Below, in pieces: positions 39,188-47,147 of a stretch of 64,000 nt of DNA. The notes beneath the pieces are model-generated. The model was not told the DNA's origin, ran no database searches, and saw only the letters and a list, made by a program, of their open reading frames with translations. The stretch is from Nocardia elegans NBRC 108235 (lineage in GTDB: Bacteria; Actinomycetota; Actinomycetes; Mycobacteriales; Mycobacteriaceae): NCBI RefSeq assembly GCF_001612845.1, contig NZ_BDBF01000028.1:1-64000 (forward strand), written 5' to 3'. Position 1 is the first letter of the stretch. Every line of letters starts with the position of its first letter. The translations under genes were made by a program, and so were the position numbers.

Positions 39188-40105
39188 GTGCGCGTAATGG
39201 TCACCGGGGCGAATGGCTATGTCGGTCGGGCCGTTGTCTCGGCATTGAGCGCCGCCGGGCACGAGCCGGTGGCTATGGTGCGCGTCGAGGGGGCGGAAAT
39301 CGCAGGGGCGACGGAGATGCGTCGGGCCGATCTCGTCGACATCGACTCGCTACGCAGGGCAGTCCGCGACGTCGATGTGGTCTGCCATCTCGCGGGACTG
39401 ACACGGGCGCGGGATTCGTTCACCGAATCTCTTCAGTATGTTCGTGTGAATACCGGGGGAACGATCGCGCTGCTCGAAGCAATGGACGCCAGCGGTGTGA
39501 GCCGCATCGTCTTCGCGTCGACCGGTGCCATTTACGGGGCGCCGGAACGCCAACCGATGAACGAGGAAGTTCCGGACGCTCCGCCGCATCCGTATGCGAT
39601 GAGCAAACGTGCGGCCGAGCTCGCGGTCGAGGCCCGCGCAAGCGGTGGGGAAGTCGCGGCGGTGATTGCGCGGATATCCAATGTTGCAGGCGGAATCGAC
39701 CCGGATCCGACCAGGCTGGTTCCCCGAGCTCTGACGGCTGCCGCGAGGCAAAGCCCCCTGGCGATCAATGGTGATGGTTCCGCCGTTCGCGACTACCTGC
39801 ATCTACAGGATGCGGCAGCCGCGTTCGTGGCCTGTGTTGAGCATCTCCCCGACGCCGGAAACGTCGTCCGCTACAACATCGGGAGCGGACACGGCACCAG
39901 CGTTATGGACGTAGTCACTGCCGTCGAGCGGACTACCGGCCGCCCGGTTCCGCTGGAGTATCGCCCGGCGGCGCCGGAACCGGCGACGCTGGTGTGCGAT
40001 CCCGCCAAAGCCATCGCCGAAATGCATTGGTGTCCGCGCAATTCCGATATCGGCACGATCGTCCGGGATGCCTGGGCTGCGGGAGCCGCAGCTCCTGTGG
40101 TGTGA
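39188..40105 (+). CDS. NAD-dependent epimerase/dehydratase
   Basis: A 305-residue extended short-chain dehydrogenase of the GalE type starting at GTG (MRVMVTGANGYVGRAV). The Rossmann glycine motif is GANGYVG. The catalytic serine lies in FASTGAIYG, and the YxxxK pair is in HPYAMSKRAAE. The tail DYLHLQDAAAAFVACVEHL and NIGSGHGTSVMDVV is typical of nucleotide-sugar 4-epimerases. The substrate is not resolved. It lies 21 bases after the end of the broken regulator, perhaps once co-transcribed. Confidence 0.85.
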   Translation: MRVMVTGANGYVGRAVVSALSAAGHEPVAMVRVEGAEIAGATEMRRADLVDIDSLRRAVRDVDVVCHLAGLTRARDSFTESLQYVRVNTGGTIALLEAMDASGVSRIVFASTGAIYGAPERQPMNEEVPDAPPHPYAMSKRAAELAVEARASGGEVAAVIARISNVAGGIDPDPTRLVPRALTAAARQSPLAINGDGSAVRDYLHLQDAAAAFVACVEHLPDAGNVVRYNIGSGHGTSVMDVVTAVERTTGRPVPLEYRPAAPEPATLVCDPAKAIAEMHWCPRNSDIGTIVRDAWAAGAAAPVV

Positions 40106-40296
40106 CAGCCGGCCACCTTCTCCCAAAGTGACGAATTGTCACACTGCTCGGCTCGTCTTCGTACCACTCTTGTATATGAGGATCTCGCGATCAGCGAAAG
40201 AGTTCCGCGGCAGGCGCTTCGGCCCTCCTGCAGTCCTCGATATGGTCCGCTTCAGTGCTGCCCTAGCGGCATTACAATGCAAGGGGAAGCTTGCCA

Positions 40297-40509
40297 ATGA
40301 ACAGCTCGGATGTTGCGGTGCTGGCTGTGCTGGCACCGGGTGGTCTGCTGACCACCGCGCAAATTCGCCGCGATGCTGAATTGCCCTGGTGGCGCGTACG
40401 CTTCGCGCTCACGCACTTATCGGCGTGCGGATTCATCGTGTTCTGCAATTCGTGGGCCCGGTGGCAGATCAGCGAACGCGGTCGGTCCGCGCTCGCGGGA
40501 AGGCAGTGA
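40297..40509 (+). CDS. Small winged-helix-like protein
   Basis: A 70-residue protein starting MNSSDVAVLAVLAPGGLL; GGGGAAGC lies upstream. LLTTAQIRRDAELPWWRVRFALTHLSACGFIVFCNSWARWQISERGR has the shape of a small winged helix (helix, recognition helix, hairpin) as found in MarR/PadR-like domains. It is the first of three closely packed small genes and overlaps the next by 1 base. It could be a DNA-binding regulator of the cassette. Confidence 0.6.
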   Translation: MNSSDVAVLAVLAPGGLLTTAQIRRDAELPWWRVRFALTHLSACGFIVFCNSWARWQISERGRSALAGRQ

Positions 40510-40655
40510 TGAACGGATGGGCCTTGCTCGGCCTTGTCGTCTGCATCGGTCTACCGCTGAGCGTTCTGATTGCGACGTTGATTGTCCCCCAGCGAATTCC
40601 GAAGGACCGCAAAGTGGATGTCATTCGCCGCCGGATCGAGAACGAGGACCGGTGA
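40509..40655 (+). CDS. Single-pass membrane microprotein
   Basis: A 48-residue protein. MNGWALLGLVVCIGLPLSVLIATLIVP is one hydrophobic helix, followed by a basic/acidic tail (QRIPKDRKVDVIRRRIENEDR). The start codon overlaps the stop of the upstream gene by 1 base (TGATG), a coupling signature. There is no family match. It probably sits in the inner membrane with the charged tail in the cytoplasm. Confidence 0.55.
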   Translation: MNGWALLGLVVCIGLPLSVLIATLIVPQRIPKDRKVDVIRRRIENEDR

Positions 40656-40672
40656 CATCGCGAGGAGATGTA

Positions 40673-41038
40673 ATGGACGATGAAATGCCGCCACGCGCAG
40701 CGGGTTACGTCTGTGTGGACCTCGTGAAGACCGCGCACCGGTTCGATCTGCCGATGCGGGCAGTCGCCCGACGGCTCGGCTATGTCTACATCGGGCTGAC
40801 CACAAGCAGCAGCCTGATCGTTCCGGAGACATTGCTCGATCACCTGTCGGCCCATCGGATCGAGCTACTGATCGTGCCCGACCTCGGACATCTCCGTGGC
40901 CGGGTCCCGCGGGAACTGGCGGAGATCACCGATATTCACGATCTTTCCAGTCGGTCCACCTACGAGCGGGGCGGTGGTTACGCGCCGGACTATGGCGCGG
41001 TGAATCCGCTTGCGCCGAACCGGCCGACGGGGCGGTAG
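40673..41038 (+). CDS. Degenerate serine-recombinase-like domain protein
   Basis: A 121-residue protein starting MDDEMPPRAAGYVCVDLV after CGAGGAG. The pattern AGYVCVD...AVARRLGYVYIGLTT...LLDHLSAHRIELLIVPDLGHLRGRVPRELAEI follows the serine-recombinase N-terminal fold, in which GYxRVS and LDRLxR would occur. The catalytic serine/arginine pattern is missing, and there is no C-terminal recombinase domain. It is therefore unlikely to be a functional integrase and may be a repurposed or decayed relic of a mobile element. It ends the three-gene cassette. Confidence 0.5.
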   Translation: MDDEMPPRAAGYVCVDLVKTAHRFDLPMRAVARRLGYVYIGLTTSSSLIVPETLLDHLSAHRIELLIVPDLGHLRGRVPRELAEITDIHDLSSRSTYERGGGYAPDYGAVNPLAPNRPTGR

Positions 41039-41066
41039 TCGGGCGCAACGCGCCCATCACGTCATG

Positions 41067-41507
41067 CTACGGGCAGTCCGCGCCAGGAACGACTTCGTAA
41101 GTTCCTCCCAGATCGGCGTTCGGTGCGGTGCCATCCTTGCCGACAGCGATGTGCCCGTTCGCTAAACGCTTACCGAACTTGTCCGGGTTCAGGCTGTAGC
41201 AGTTGATCCGTACCCGGTATCCGCCCTCGGGCAGGTCGACTCTGTGGCGCATGGTCTGGGTAACCCTGTTATATATCTGTAGCAGGTCGACCGGTTTCGC
41301 GGTCGAAGTCATCACATCAATCTCGTCGCCGATGATTCCGACGTTGTAGGACGGGACCTCGGACGAGGCTGGGGTGAAAGTCGGCGGTGCGCTCGTGGCC
41401 GATAAAGACTCGGTGGGTGTGCTGTCGGTGCCGGAACATGAGGTGAGGACCGCAGCTGTGGCAGCGGCGACGAGAACAGCATACCGAGCACGGGCAGGGG
41501 CGACCAT
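41067..41507 (-). CDS. Small exported lipoprotein
   Basis: A 146-residue lipoprotein. The signal peptide MVAPARARYAVLVAAATAAVLTSC has lipobox VLTSC (Cys24), followed by a Ser/Thr/Pro-rich linker (SGTDSTPTESLSATSAPP). The mature domain contains DLLQIYNRVTQTMRHRVDLPEGGYRVRINCYSL and ends GTYEVVPGADCP; the two cysteines there may pair. I recognise no named family. It is the nearest gene downstream of the mycofactocin operon on the same strand but is separated by 139 bases. Confidence 0.7.
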   Translation of the reverse strand: MVAPARARYAVLVAAATAAVLTSCSGTDSTPTESLSATSAPPTFTPASSEVPSYNVGIIGDEIDVMTSTAKPVDLLQIYNRVTQTMRHRVDLPEGGYRVRINCYSLNPDKFGKRLANGHIAVGKDGTAPNADLGGTYEVVPGADCP

Positions 41508-41646
41508 GGTTCGATCATGCCACCCTGTATCCGGATCGCCGATGCCAGGAAACTACACGCGCCCACGGCCTCGGTTTGCTGGAAATCGCTGCGCCGGAAT
41601 GGATGTGAGCGACACGACCGCTGGCGAGCCGCCGGGGACTCGGCAG

Positions 41647-42435
41647 TCATCCCAGGAATCCGCCGTCGGCGTGCACCACAGTTCCGGTGACGGCGGCGGA
41701 TTCGGGGGTGCACAGCCATGCGATGGTGGCGGCGACCTCGTCCGGTTCGAGGATGCGGTCGAGGAGTTGGTGGGAGGCGAATTCCTCGACGGTGTCGAGG
41801 TGGTAGAGGCGGGCGGTTTCGGTGAGCAGGGCGGTGCGGGTGGAGCCGGGGGAGACGGCGGTGGCGGTGATGCCGGTGCCGCGCAGGTCGTGAGCGAGTC
41901 CCTTGATCAGACCGACGACGGCGTGTTTGGCCGCGTTGTACCCGGAGAGGTGCCACATGCCGTGATGGGCGGCGGCGGAGGCGAGGGCGATGAAGCGGCC
42001 GGTGCGAGGGTCGGGGCGAGCGAGTATCGCGGGGATGGCGACCCTCGCGAGGTTGGCGATGCCGTGGACGCCGATGTCGAACATGGGCTCCCAGTCGGAG
42101 TGGGTGGTTTCCCACAACGGCCGGCCGCCGGTCATGACGGCCGCGGCGGCGACGGCCGCGTCGAGCCGGCCGAACCTGTCCAGCGCGACTTCGACTGCGC
42201 CGCCGAGGCTTTCGACGTCGCGCACATCTGCTTCGACATCGACGACCGTCCCCGCGTGCGCGGCGGCCACCGCCGCGAGCTGGTCGCGGGTGCCGAGCCG
42301 GTAGCCGAGAGCGGGATCGTCGCGGCAGATGTCGACGGCCACGATGCGCCAGCCCGCGGTGGCGAGCCGGTGCGCCGTGGCGGCGCCGATGCCCCGGGCG
42401 GCACCGGTGATGATGGCGACCGGGGCGGGGGCCAC
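41647..42435 (-). CDS. Mycofactocin-associated short-chain dehydrogenase
   Basis: A 262-residue classical SDR starting at GTG (VAPAPVAIITGAARGIGAATAHRLA). The cofactor loop is TGAARGIGAA. The catalytic serine is in FIALASAAAHHG and the YxxxK motif is YNAAKHAVVG. The tail is SAAVTGTVVHADGGFLG. An insertion around residues 40-60 (DICRDDPALGYRLGTRDQL) is typical of mycofactocin-coupled SDRs, whose NAD is buried and recycled by mycofactocin. Its GTG shares one base with the TAG stop of mftD, so it is translated from the mycofactocin message. Confidence 0.85.
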   Translation of the reverse strand: MAPAPVAIITGAARGIGAATAHRLATAGWRIVAVDICRDDPALGYRLGTRDQLAAVAAAHAGTVVDVEADVRDVESLGGAVEVALDRFGRLDAAVAAAAVMTGGRPLWETTHSDWEPMFDIGVHGIANLARVAIPAILARPDPRTGRFIALASAAAHHGMWHLSGYNAAKHAVVGLIKGLAHDLRGTGITATAVSPGSTRTALLTETARLYHLDTVEEFASHQLLDRILEPDEVAATIAWLCTPESAAVTGTVVHADGGFLG

Positions 42436-43607
42436 TACATGCCTCGGGTGAAGCCGTCGGGGACTATGACGTCGTCGGGGGTGAGGTCGTGGATGGAGGC
42501 GTGGCCGAGTCCGTAGAGGGCGGAGTCGATGCCTTGGCGGATGACCTCGAGGACGTTGTGGACGCCGCGGTCCCCGGCGGCGGCCATGCCCCACAGGTAG
42601 GGGCGGCCGATCATGACCGCGTCGGCGCCGAGGGCGAGTGCCTTGACGACGTCGCTGCCGCGCCGGATTCCGCCGTCGAGCAGGATTTCGACCTGTCCGC
42701 CGACGGCCTGAACCACGCTGGGCAGCATGCGGATCGCGGCGGGGGTGGTGTCGAGGTTGTTGCCGCCGTGGTTGGAGACGGAGATGGCGGTGGCGCCGAT
42801 GTCGACGGCGCGTTTGGCGTCGTCGGGGCGGCCGATGCCCTTGATGAGGAACGGGCCGTCCCATTGCTGCCGCAACCAGGCCAGGTCGTCCCAGGTGACC
42901 GGTGGGGTGCCCATCCATTCGCCGTAGGCGCCGAAGAAGGTCGGGCCCTGCTGCCCGCGCGGGACCAGGTTCGGGGTGGTGAGGTCGGGAAGCTTGCCGG
43001 AGCGGGCGAAGCGCAGCAGCCAGCCGGGCTTGGTCACTACTTGGGGTGCGAAACGTACGGCCGTTTTCAGGTCGACGCGTTCGGGCAGCGCGGGGCTGCC
43101 CCAGTCGCGGGCGGTGGCGAACACCCAGTCCAGGGTGACGATGATGCCCTTCGCGCCGGCTTCGCGGGCGCGGTCGAGGCGGGCGACCATGTCGTCTTTG
43201 CTTCCGAGCCAATAGATTTGGAAGAAGGTCTTGTCGTTGGCGGCGATGACCTCCTCGATCGGTTTGGAGCCGAACGACGACAGGCCGAGCGCGGTGCCCG
43301 ACATCGCGGCCCCACGTGCGACGCCGACCTCTCCCGCGGGGTCGACCGCCTGGACGCCGGTGGGGGAGCAGATCACCGGCATCGAAATGTCTTGTCCGAG
43401 AACGGTGGTGCTCAGGTCACGGGTGGCGGGCAGGTCGGCGATGTGCGGGCGCAGGCCGAGTTCGGTGAAGGCGGCGGCGTTGTCGTCGAGGGTGGCGCCG
43501 GCTTCGGAACCGGCGAGCAGCGCCAGGTAGACGGCCTTGGGGACGCGCTTCTTCGCGCGGCGCTGGGCCTCGGCGACCGATTCGAACCAGTCACGGGTGC
43601 TTGCCAT
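42435..43607 (-). CDS. mftD: Mycofactocin biosynthesis FMN dehydrogenase MftD
   Basis: A 390-residue FMN alpha-hydroxy-acid dehydrogenase family protein starting MASTRDWFESVAEAQRRAKKRV. The family fingerprint ISVSNHGGNNLDTTPAAI contains the catalytic histidine (SNHGG), and LLDGGIRRGSDVVKALALGADAVMIGRPYLWG forms the phosphate-binding end. MftD oxidizes the glycyl-free tyrosine-valine-derived heterocycle to pre-mycofactocin. It follows mftC by 71 bases and is joined to the SDR gene by a one-base overlap. Confidence 0.92.
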   Translation of the reverse strand: MASTRDWFESVAEAQRRAKKRVPKAVYLALLAGSEAGATLDDNAAAFTELGLRPHIADLPATRDLSTTVLGQDISMPVICSPTGVQAVDPAGEVGVARGAAMSGTALGLSSFGSKPIEEVIAANDKTFFQIYWLGSKDDMVARLDRAREAGAKGIIVTLDWVFATARDWGSPALPERVDLKTAVRFAPQVVTKPGWLLRFARSGKLPDLTTPNLVPRGQQGPTFFGAYGEWMGTPPVTWDDLAWLRQQWDGPFLIKGIGRPDDAKRAVDIGATAISVSNHGGNNLDTTPAAIRMLPSVVQAVGGQVEILLDGGIRRGSDVVKALALGADAVMIGRPYLWGMAAAGDRGVHNVLEVIRQGIDSALYGLGHASIHDLTPDDVIVPDGFTRGM

Positions 43608-43678
43608 GAGAATCCTTGTGCTGAAAGTGATCTCGCCGCCCGGACGGTGTGTGTGCCCGGAGGTCGACGATCGGTTGG

Positions 43679-44857
43679 TCAGGTGAGCCCGGCGAGCGGG
43701 CTGGTGTCGCAAGCCCGGTCGGACGCGGTGGTCCGGCTACGCGTGGGGATGCCGAGGGCGACCGTGCGCCGAGGCGCACTACGGGAGTGGTTCTTGTCCG
43801 GCTGCGGTTTCGCGCCGACGCCGGCCAGAGCGAGTTCGGCGTTGCCCTTGACGCATTCGGGATCCGGCCCGTCCAAAGGCAGTCCGGTGAAGAATTTGGC
43901 GGCCATGCATCCGCCCTGGCAGGCGTCGTAGGCCGAACACGACGTGCACGCGCCACCGGTCTGTGGTTGCCGCAGCCGCTCGAACAGATCCGATGTGCGC
44001 CAGACTCTTTCGAATCCACCGGTGTCGCGGACGTTGCCGGCGAGGAATTCGTCGTGGATGGCGAACGGGCAGGCGTAGACGTCGCCGACCGGGTCGACCA
44101 GGCACACCACGCGGCCCGCGCCGCACAGGTTCAGTCCGGCGATCGGAGTGGAGCCCAGGGCGTTGAGGTGGAAGAACGAGTCGCCGGTGAGCACGCCTTC
44201 GCCGTGGGCGACGAGCCAGTCGTAGATCTGCAACTGCTGGGCGGTGGTCGGGTGCAGCTCGTTCCACACGTCGGCGCCGCGTCCGGACGGGCGCAGCCGG
44301 GTGATGCGCAGCTGGGCGCCGAACCGGTCGGCGATGGCCTTGAACTCGTCGAGCTGGTCCACGTTGTGGCGCGTCATCACGACCGAGATCTTGAAGTTCT
44401 CGAACCCGGCGTCGGCCAGGTTCTGCATGGCCCGCATCGCGGTGTCGAAGGATCCGGGACCGCGGACCGCGTCGTTGACCTCGGCGGTGGCGCCGTCGAT
44501 GGAGATCTGCACATCCACGTAGTCGGTGGCCGCCAGCTGCCGGGCCCGTTCGGGGGTGAGCCGAATCCCGTTGGTGGAGAACTTGACTCCCACGTGATGG
44601 GCGACCGCGTAGTCGAGTAGTTCCCAGAAGTCGCTGCGGACGGTGGGTTCGCCGCCGCCGATGTTGACGTAGAAGACCTGCATGCGTTCGAGGTCGTCGA
44701 TGAACGCCTTGCATTCTTCGGTCGACAGCTCGCGCGGGTCGCGGCGGCCCGACGACGACAGGCAGTGCTCGCAGGCCAGGTTGCAGGCGTAGGTGAGTTC
44801 CCACGTCAGGCAGATCGGGGCGTCGAGACCGTGTTTGAAGTGTTCGACCAGTTTCAT
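43679..44857 (-). CDS. mftC: Mycofactocin radical SAM maturase MftC
   Basis: A 392-residue radical SAM/SPASM enzyme. The CxxxCxxC cluster-binding motif is CNLACEHC (Cys25, Cys29, Cys32). GGGEPTVRSDF is the SAM-binding GGE motif. A C-terminal SPASM region carries further cysteines (VCLVDPVGDVYACPFAIHDE, GGACTSCSAYDACQGGCMAAKFF). MftC decarboxylates the C-terminal tyrosine of MftA and forms the valine-tyrosine crosslink. Its ATG overlaps the mftB stop by 4 bases. The C-terminal tail beyond the SPASM domain is longer and more basic than I would expect. Confidence 0.95.
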   Translation of the reverse strand: MKLVEHFKHGLDAPICLTWELTYACNLACEHCLSSSGRRDPRELSTEECKAFIDDLERMQVFYVNIGGGEPTVRSDFWELLDYAVAHHVGVKFSTNGIRLTPERARQLAATDYVDVQISIDGATAEVNDAVRGPGSFDTAMRAMQNLADAGFENFKISVVMTRHNVDQLDEFKAIADRFGAQLRITRLRPSGRGADVWNELHPTTAQQLQIYDWLVAHGEGVLTGDSFFHLNALGSTPIAGLNLCGAGRVVCLVDPVGDVYACPFAIHDEFLAGNVRDTGGFERVWRTSDLFERLRQPQTGGACTSCSAYDACQGGCMAAKFFTGLPLDGPDPECVKGNAELALAGVGAKPQPDKNHSRSAPRRTVALGIPTRSRTTASDRACDTSPLAGLT

Positions 44858-45159
44858 CGGTGATCCTGTTCGTCGGCACCGGCGGGGCGCGGGACTATGG
44901 TGCCCGCCTGCAGCAGACCGGCGAGCGCCTTCACATAGCTGGGACGTTCGGTCTCGGCCACCCCCGCGGCCGCCAGCGCGGCGGCCGCGTCGGGCTGCTC
45001 GGCCAGTCCCTGCACGACCGCCACCAGCTGCTTCGTTTTCAGAAACGACAGCCGCCGCGTGGTGAAGTCGTAGACCAGCGCTCCGAACGGCTCGGGCCGC
45101 AGCGAGATCGAGGGCGCGAGCCGATAGGAGCCGGCCGGATCGAAGCCGTCAGTAGACAC
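44854..45159 (-). CDS. mftB: Mycofactocin peptide chaperone MftB
   Basis: About 101 residues of the PqqD-like RiPP recognition element type: FDPAGSYRLAPSISLRPEPFGALVYDFTTRRLSFLKTKQLVAVVQGL matches MftB. It binds the MftA leader and presents it to MftC. The GTG start (VSTDGFDPAGSY) is chosen here. ATG codons at 45171 (MACAVSTDG) and 45183 (MSRSMACAV) are alternatives; all overlap the 3' end of mftA. It overlaps mftC by 4 bases, so the three genes are tightly coupled. Confidence 0.9.
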   Translation of the reverse strand: MSTDGFDPAGSYRLAPSISLRPEPFGALVYDFTTRRLSFLKTKQLVAVVQGLAEQPDAAAALAAAGVAETERPSYVKALAGLLQAGTIVPRPAGADEQDHR

Positions 45160-45259
45160 CGCACATGCCATCGATCGAGACATCCTCGACGAGCAGGTCG
45201 TCTTCGACGAGCGCGTCCTCGGCGGGGACTACTGTCTGGCTGGTGATGGGTTCGTTCAT
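45149..45259 (-). CDS. mftA: Mycofactocin precursor peptide MftA
   Basis: A 36-residue peptide beginning MNEPITSQTVVPAEDALVE and ending in the invariant core IDGMCGVY. The final Val-Tyr pair becomes mycofactocin after processing by MftB/C. The acidic middle (EDDLLVEDVS) is the recognition leader. It begins the operon, with TAGGAGCGG just upstream as a ribosome binding site, and it is divergent from mftR. It is too short for ordinary gene-length thresholds but unambiguous. Confidence 0.97.
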   Translation of the reverse strand: MNEPITSQTVVPAEDALVEDDLLVEDVSIDGMCGVY

Positions 45260-45310
45260 GACCGCTCCTAGGGGATGGGATCGGGGTAACGGGTGTGAGG
45301 CACAGCATAA

Positions 45311-45325
45311 TGTCACCGAGTGACA
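45311..45325. promoter_or_regulatory. Inverted repeat in the mftR-mftA intergenic region, probable MftR operator
   Basis: TGTCAC-CGA-GTGACA is a perfect 6-base inverted repeat with a 3-base spacer, directly downstream of a CATAAT -10-like hexamer and upstream of the mftR ATG. TetR-family regulators bind such palindromes. Its place between mftR and mftA suits control of both genes. Confidence 0.65.
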
Positions 45326-45327
45326 AA

Positions 45328-45963
45328 ATGGAAGGGGTGACGCCGGAAAAACCCGTCACGCCTCGCGTCAGGGCGGGGCGCAAGCCCTCTACCAGCGCGG
45401 ACGAGTTGGAACGGGTCGCATTCGAGTTGTTCGAACAGCGCGGATTCGACGACACCACCGTCGAGGACATCGCGGCCGCCGTCGGTGTCAGTAAGCGGAC
45501 CTTCTTCCGCTACTTCGAATCGAAGAACGACGTCGTGTGGGGCAATTTCAGCGACCAGCTGCAGGCGATGCGCGATCTGTTCGACCGGTGTCCGCCCGAA
45601 CAGCCGGTCGCCGACGCGGTCCGCAGTGTGGTGGTGGAGTTCAACCGCTTCGACCCGGCTCAGGTGCCCTGGCACCGCAAGCGCATGGAGCTGATCCTGA
45701 AAGTGCCCGCGCTGCAGGCGCATTCGACGCTGCGCTATCAGGAGTGGCGAAACGTGGTCGCCGAGTTCGTGGCGGCCCGACTGGGTGTCGGCACTCGTGA
45801 CCTGCTCGCTCAGGTCGCGGGACACTGTGCCCTCGGCGTCGCGATCGCCGGATACGAGCATTGGCTCGACCATCCCGATCAGGAACTCACCGATATCCTC
45901 GACCGCGCGCTGCGGAGTTGGGGTTCCGGCTTCGGCGCCGAGGCGGTGACCGCGCAGGGGTAG
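45328..45963 (+). CDS. mftR: TetR-family regulator of the mycofactocin genes
   Basis: About 211 residues. TetR helix-turn-helix: ELERVAFELFEQRGFDDTTVEDIAAAVGVSKRTFFRYFESKNDVVW. C-terminal domain: PWHRKRMELILKVPALQAHSTLRYQEWRNVVAEFVAARLG, the MftR pattern. MftR responds to acyl-CoA in mycobacteria. Start at the ATG after the palindrome (MEGVTPEKPVTPR); earlier in-frame starts at 45295 and 45310 would place the -10 and operator inside the coding region. It is divergent from mftA. Confidence 0.9.
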   Translation: MEGVTPEKPVTPRVRAGRKPSTSADELERVAFELFEQRGFDDTTVEDIAAAVGVSKRTFFRYFESKNDVVWGNFSDQLQAMRDLFDRCPPEQPVADAVRSVVVEFNRFDPAQVPWHRKRMELILKVPALQAHSTLRYQEWRNVVAEFVAARLGVGTRDLLAQVAGHCALGVAIAGYEHWLDHPDQELTDILDRALRSWGSGFGAEAVTAQG

Positions 45964-46139
45964 GGACTACGTAGGAACGCCTGCGTAGGAAAAGTACGTA
46001 GTTCTACGGTCGTCGATCGCCCGAGTGGACGGAAGGCTGGACCGAAGTCAGGCCGGCACTACCGCTCGGGGACGAAGATGAACGCAGAGAATCGGCAGCG
46101 GCGCTGCGATGGCAGCGCGACCTCGGCCCTCCCGGCGCC

Positions 46140-46367
46140 GTGCTGAGGCCCGGCAGTGGAGGCGATGCCGCGCACAACGATGTGCACGTGCGTATCTGGC
46201 TGGGTGGCACGGCCTTCGATTACCGGACCGCCGCCGCGGCGGTGGACAACATCGTCCGGGACTGGCGGCGCAAGCGCTGGTGCACGCTCGAATTCGTGCT
46301 CGGCACGATCGACGGACGTCTCCCGAAGACCCGCTTGCCGAACGAGCGGCTATTCCTCGGACCGTAA
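46140..46367 (+). CDS. Possible small hypothetical protein
   Basis: A 75-residue frame from GTG whose third codon positions are mostly G/C. The product VRIWLGGTAFDYRTAAAAVDNIVRDWRRKRWCTLEFVLGTIDGRLPKTRLPNERL reads like protein rather than noise. There is no recognised domain and the start is uncertain. It stands alone between mftR and the NRPS. Moderate doubt remains. Confidence 0.35.
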   Translation: MLRPGSGGDAAHNDVHVRIWLGGTAFDYRTAAAAVDNIVRDWRRKRWCTLEFVLGTIDGRLPKTRLPNERLFLGP

Positions 46368-47147
46368 ATCGGAATTACGCGCGTGACATCTCCGGTTTCG
46401 CGGCTCGTGGTGTCCTTCGCGGAATCGGTCGCATCGGAAGGTTATGCTCGGAGCCTGCCGGAATTCACGGCGAGTGCCGGACAGCAAAGCCGCTGTTCAG
46501 TAGTATCGGCAAGGTGTGGTACAACGGTTTTCCGCACAGCGTGAGCCGTAACAGGTCACTCCGCGTGGCATCGTCGTGCGCAGGAGTGAAAGAATGCTCG
46601 CCGGGGCAGCGTCCCCGGGTCGGACGTAATGCCGACACAAGCTTCCGAAACCGTGGCGTGGCGGGGGGATCGACCCGCTCGACAAAACGCCTTCCACTTT
46701 AATACGGACAAATCGCTCGTAGTTCCTACCCATTCGACGGCGCCTTCGTATGCCTTGTGCGAGTGGGGCTTTCGGGCCGCCCCTGAGGTCGGGTGGCACG
46801 TCGTCACGGTACGGCGAAGAGTTGTCGCACAGTGCTCGCCAAGCTCGGCGAGAGGGGGTACTCAGCTACGCAGGGCAGGCACGCGGTCTCGATAACGTCT
46901 CCCATCGCACGGTGGCCTTTCTTCGTTTCCGATCGGGGTGACGTCCCGTGCGCTGAACCGCGTGTAAAAACGGGTTACGGGCGCTCGCGCCGACTCGGCG
47001 AATGTTGATTCGGGAATCCGCAACTCGGGGAATCGCAAATGTAATTGCATTCGCAATCAAATGCTACAGCGACCGGGAATTCCGCGCAGGGAAACAGAGG
47101 TGGGTGTGCGCTGCTCCGTGTCTCGGAATTCGAGGAGAGGTTAGACG
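46368..47147. other. Long leader region of the NRPS gene, no convincing gene
   Basis: About 780 bases without a supported coding frame on either strand; the short frames present show no biased codon use. Close to the NRPS start there is a perfect ATTGC-ATTC-GCAAT inverted repeat (47044-47057) and an imperfect direct repeat (GGGAATCCGCAA / GGGAATCGCAA) just upstream. A ribosome binding site GAGGAGAGG precedes the NRPS ATG by about 8 bases. The region probably carries the promoter and operator of the NRPS. Confidence 0.5.

Noticed and set aside
40673..41038. Functional serine recombinase
   Set aside because: Only the N-terminal fold pattern is present in 121 residues, and the catalytic serine and arginines and the DNA-binding domain are missing.
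46497..46895. Several short overlapping frames upstream of the NRPS
   Set aside because: None has biased codon use, a ribosome binding site or a recognisable domain, and they conflict with each other on both strands.
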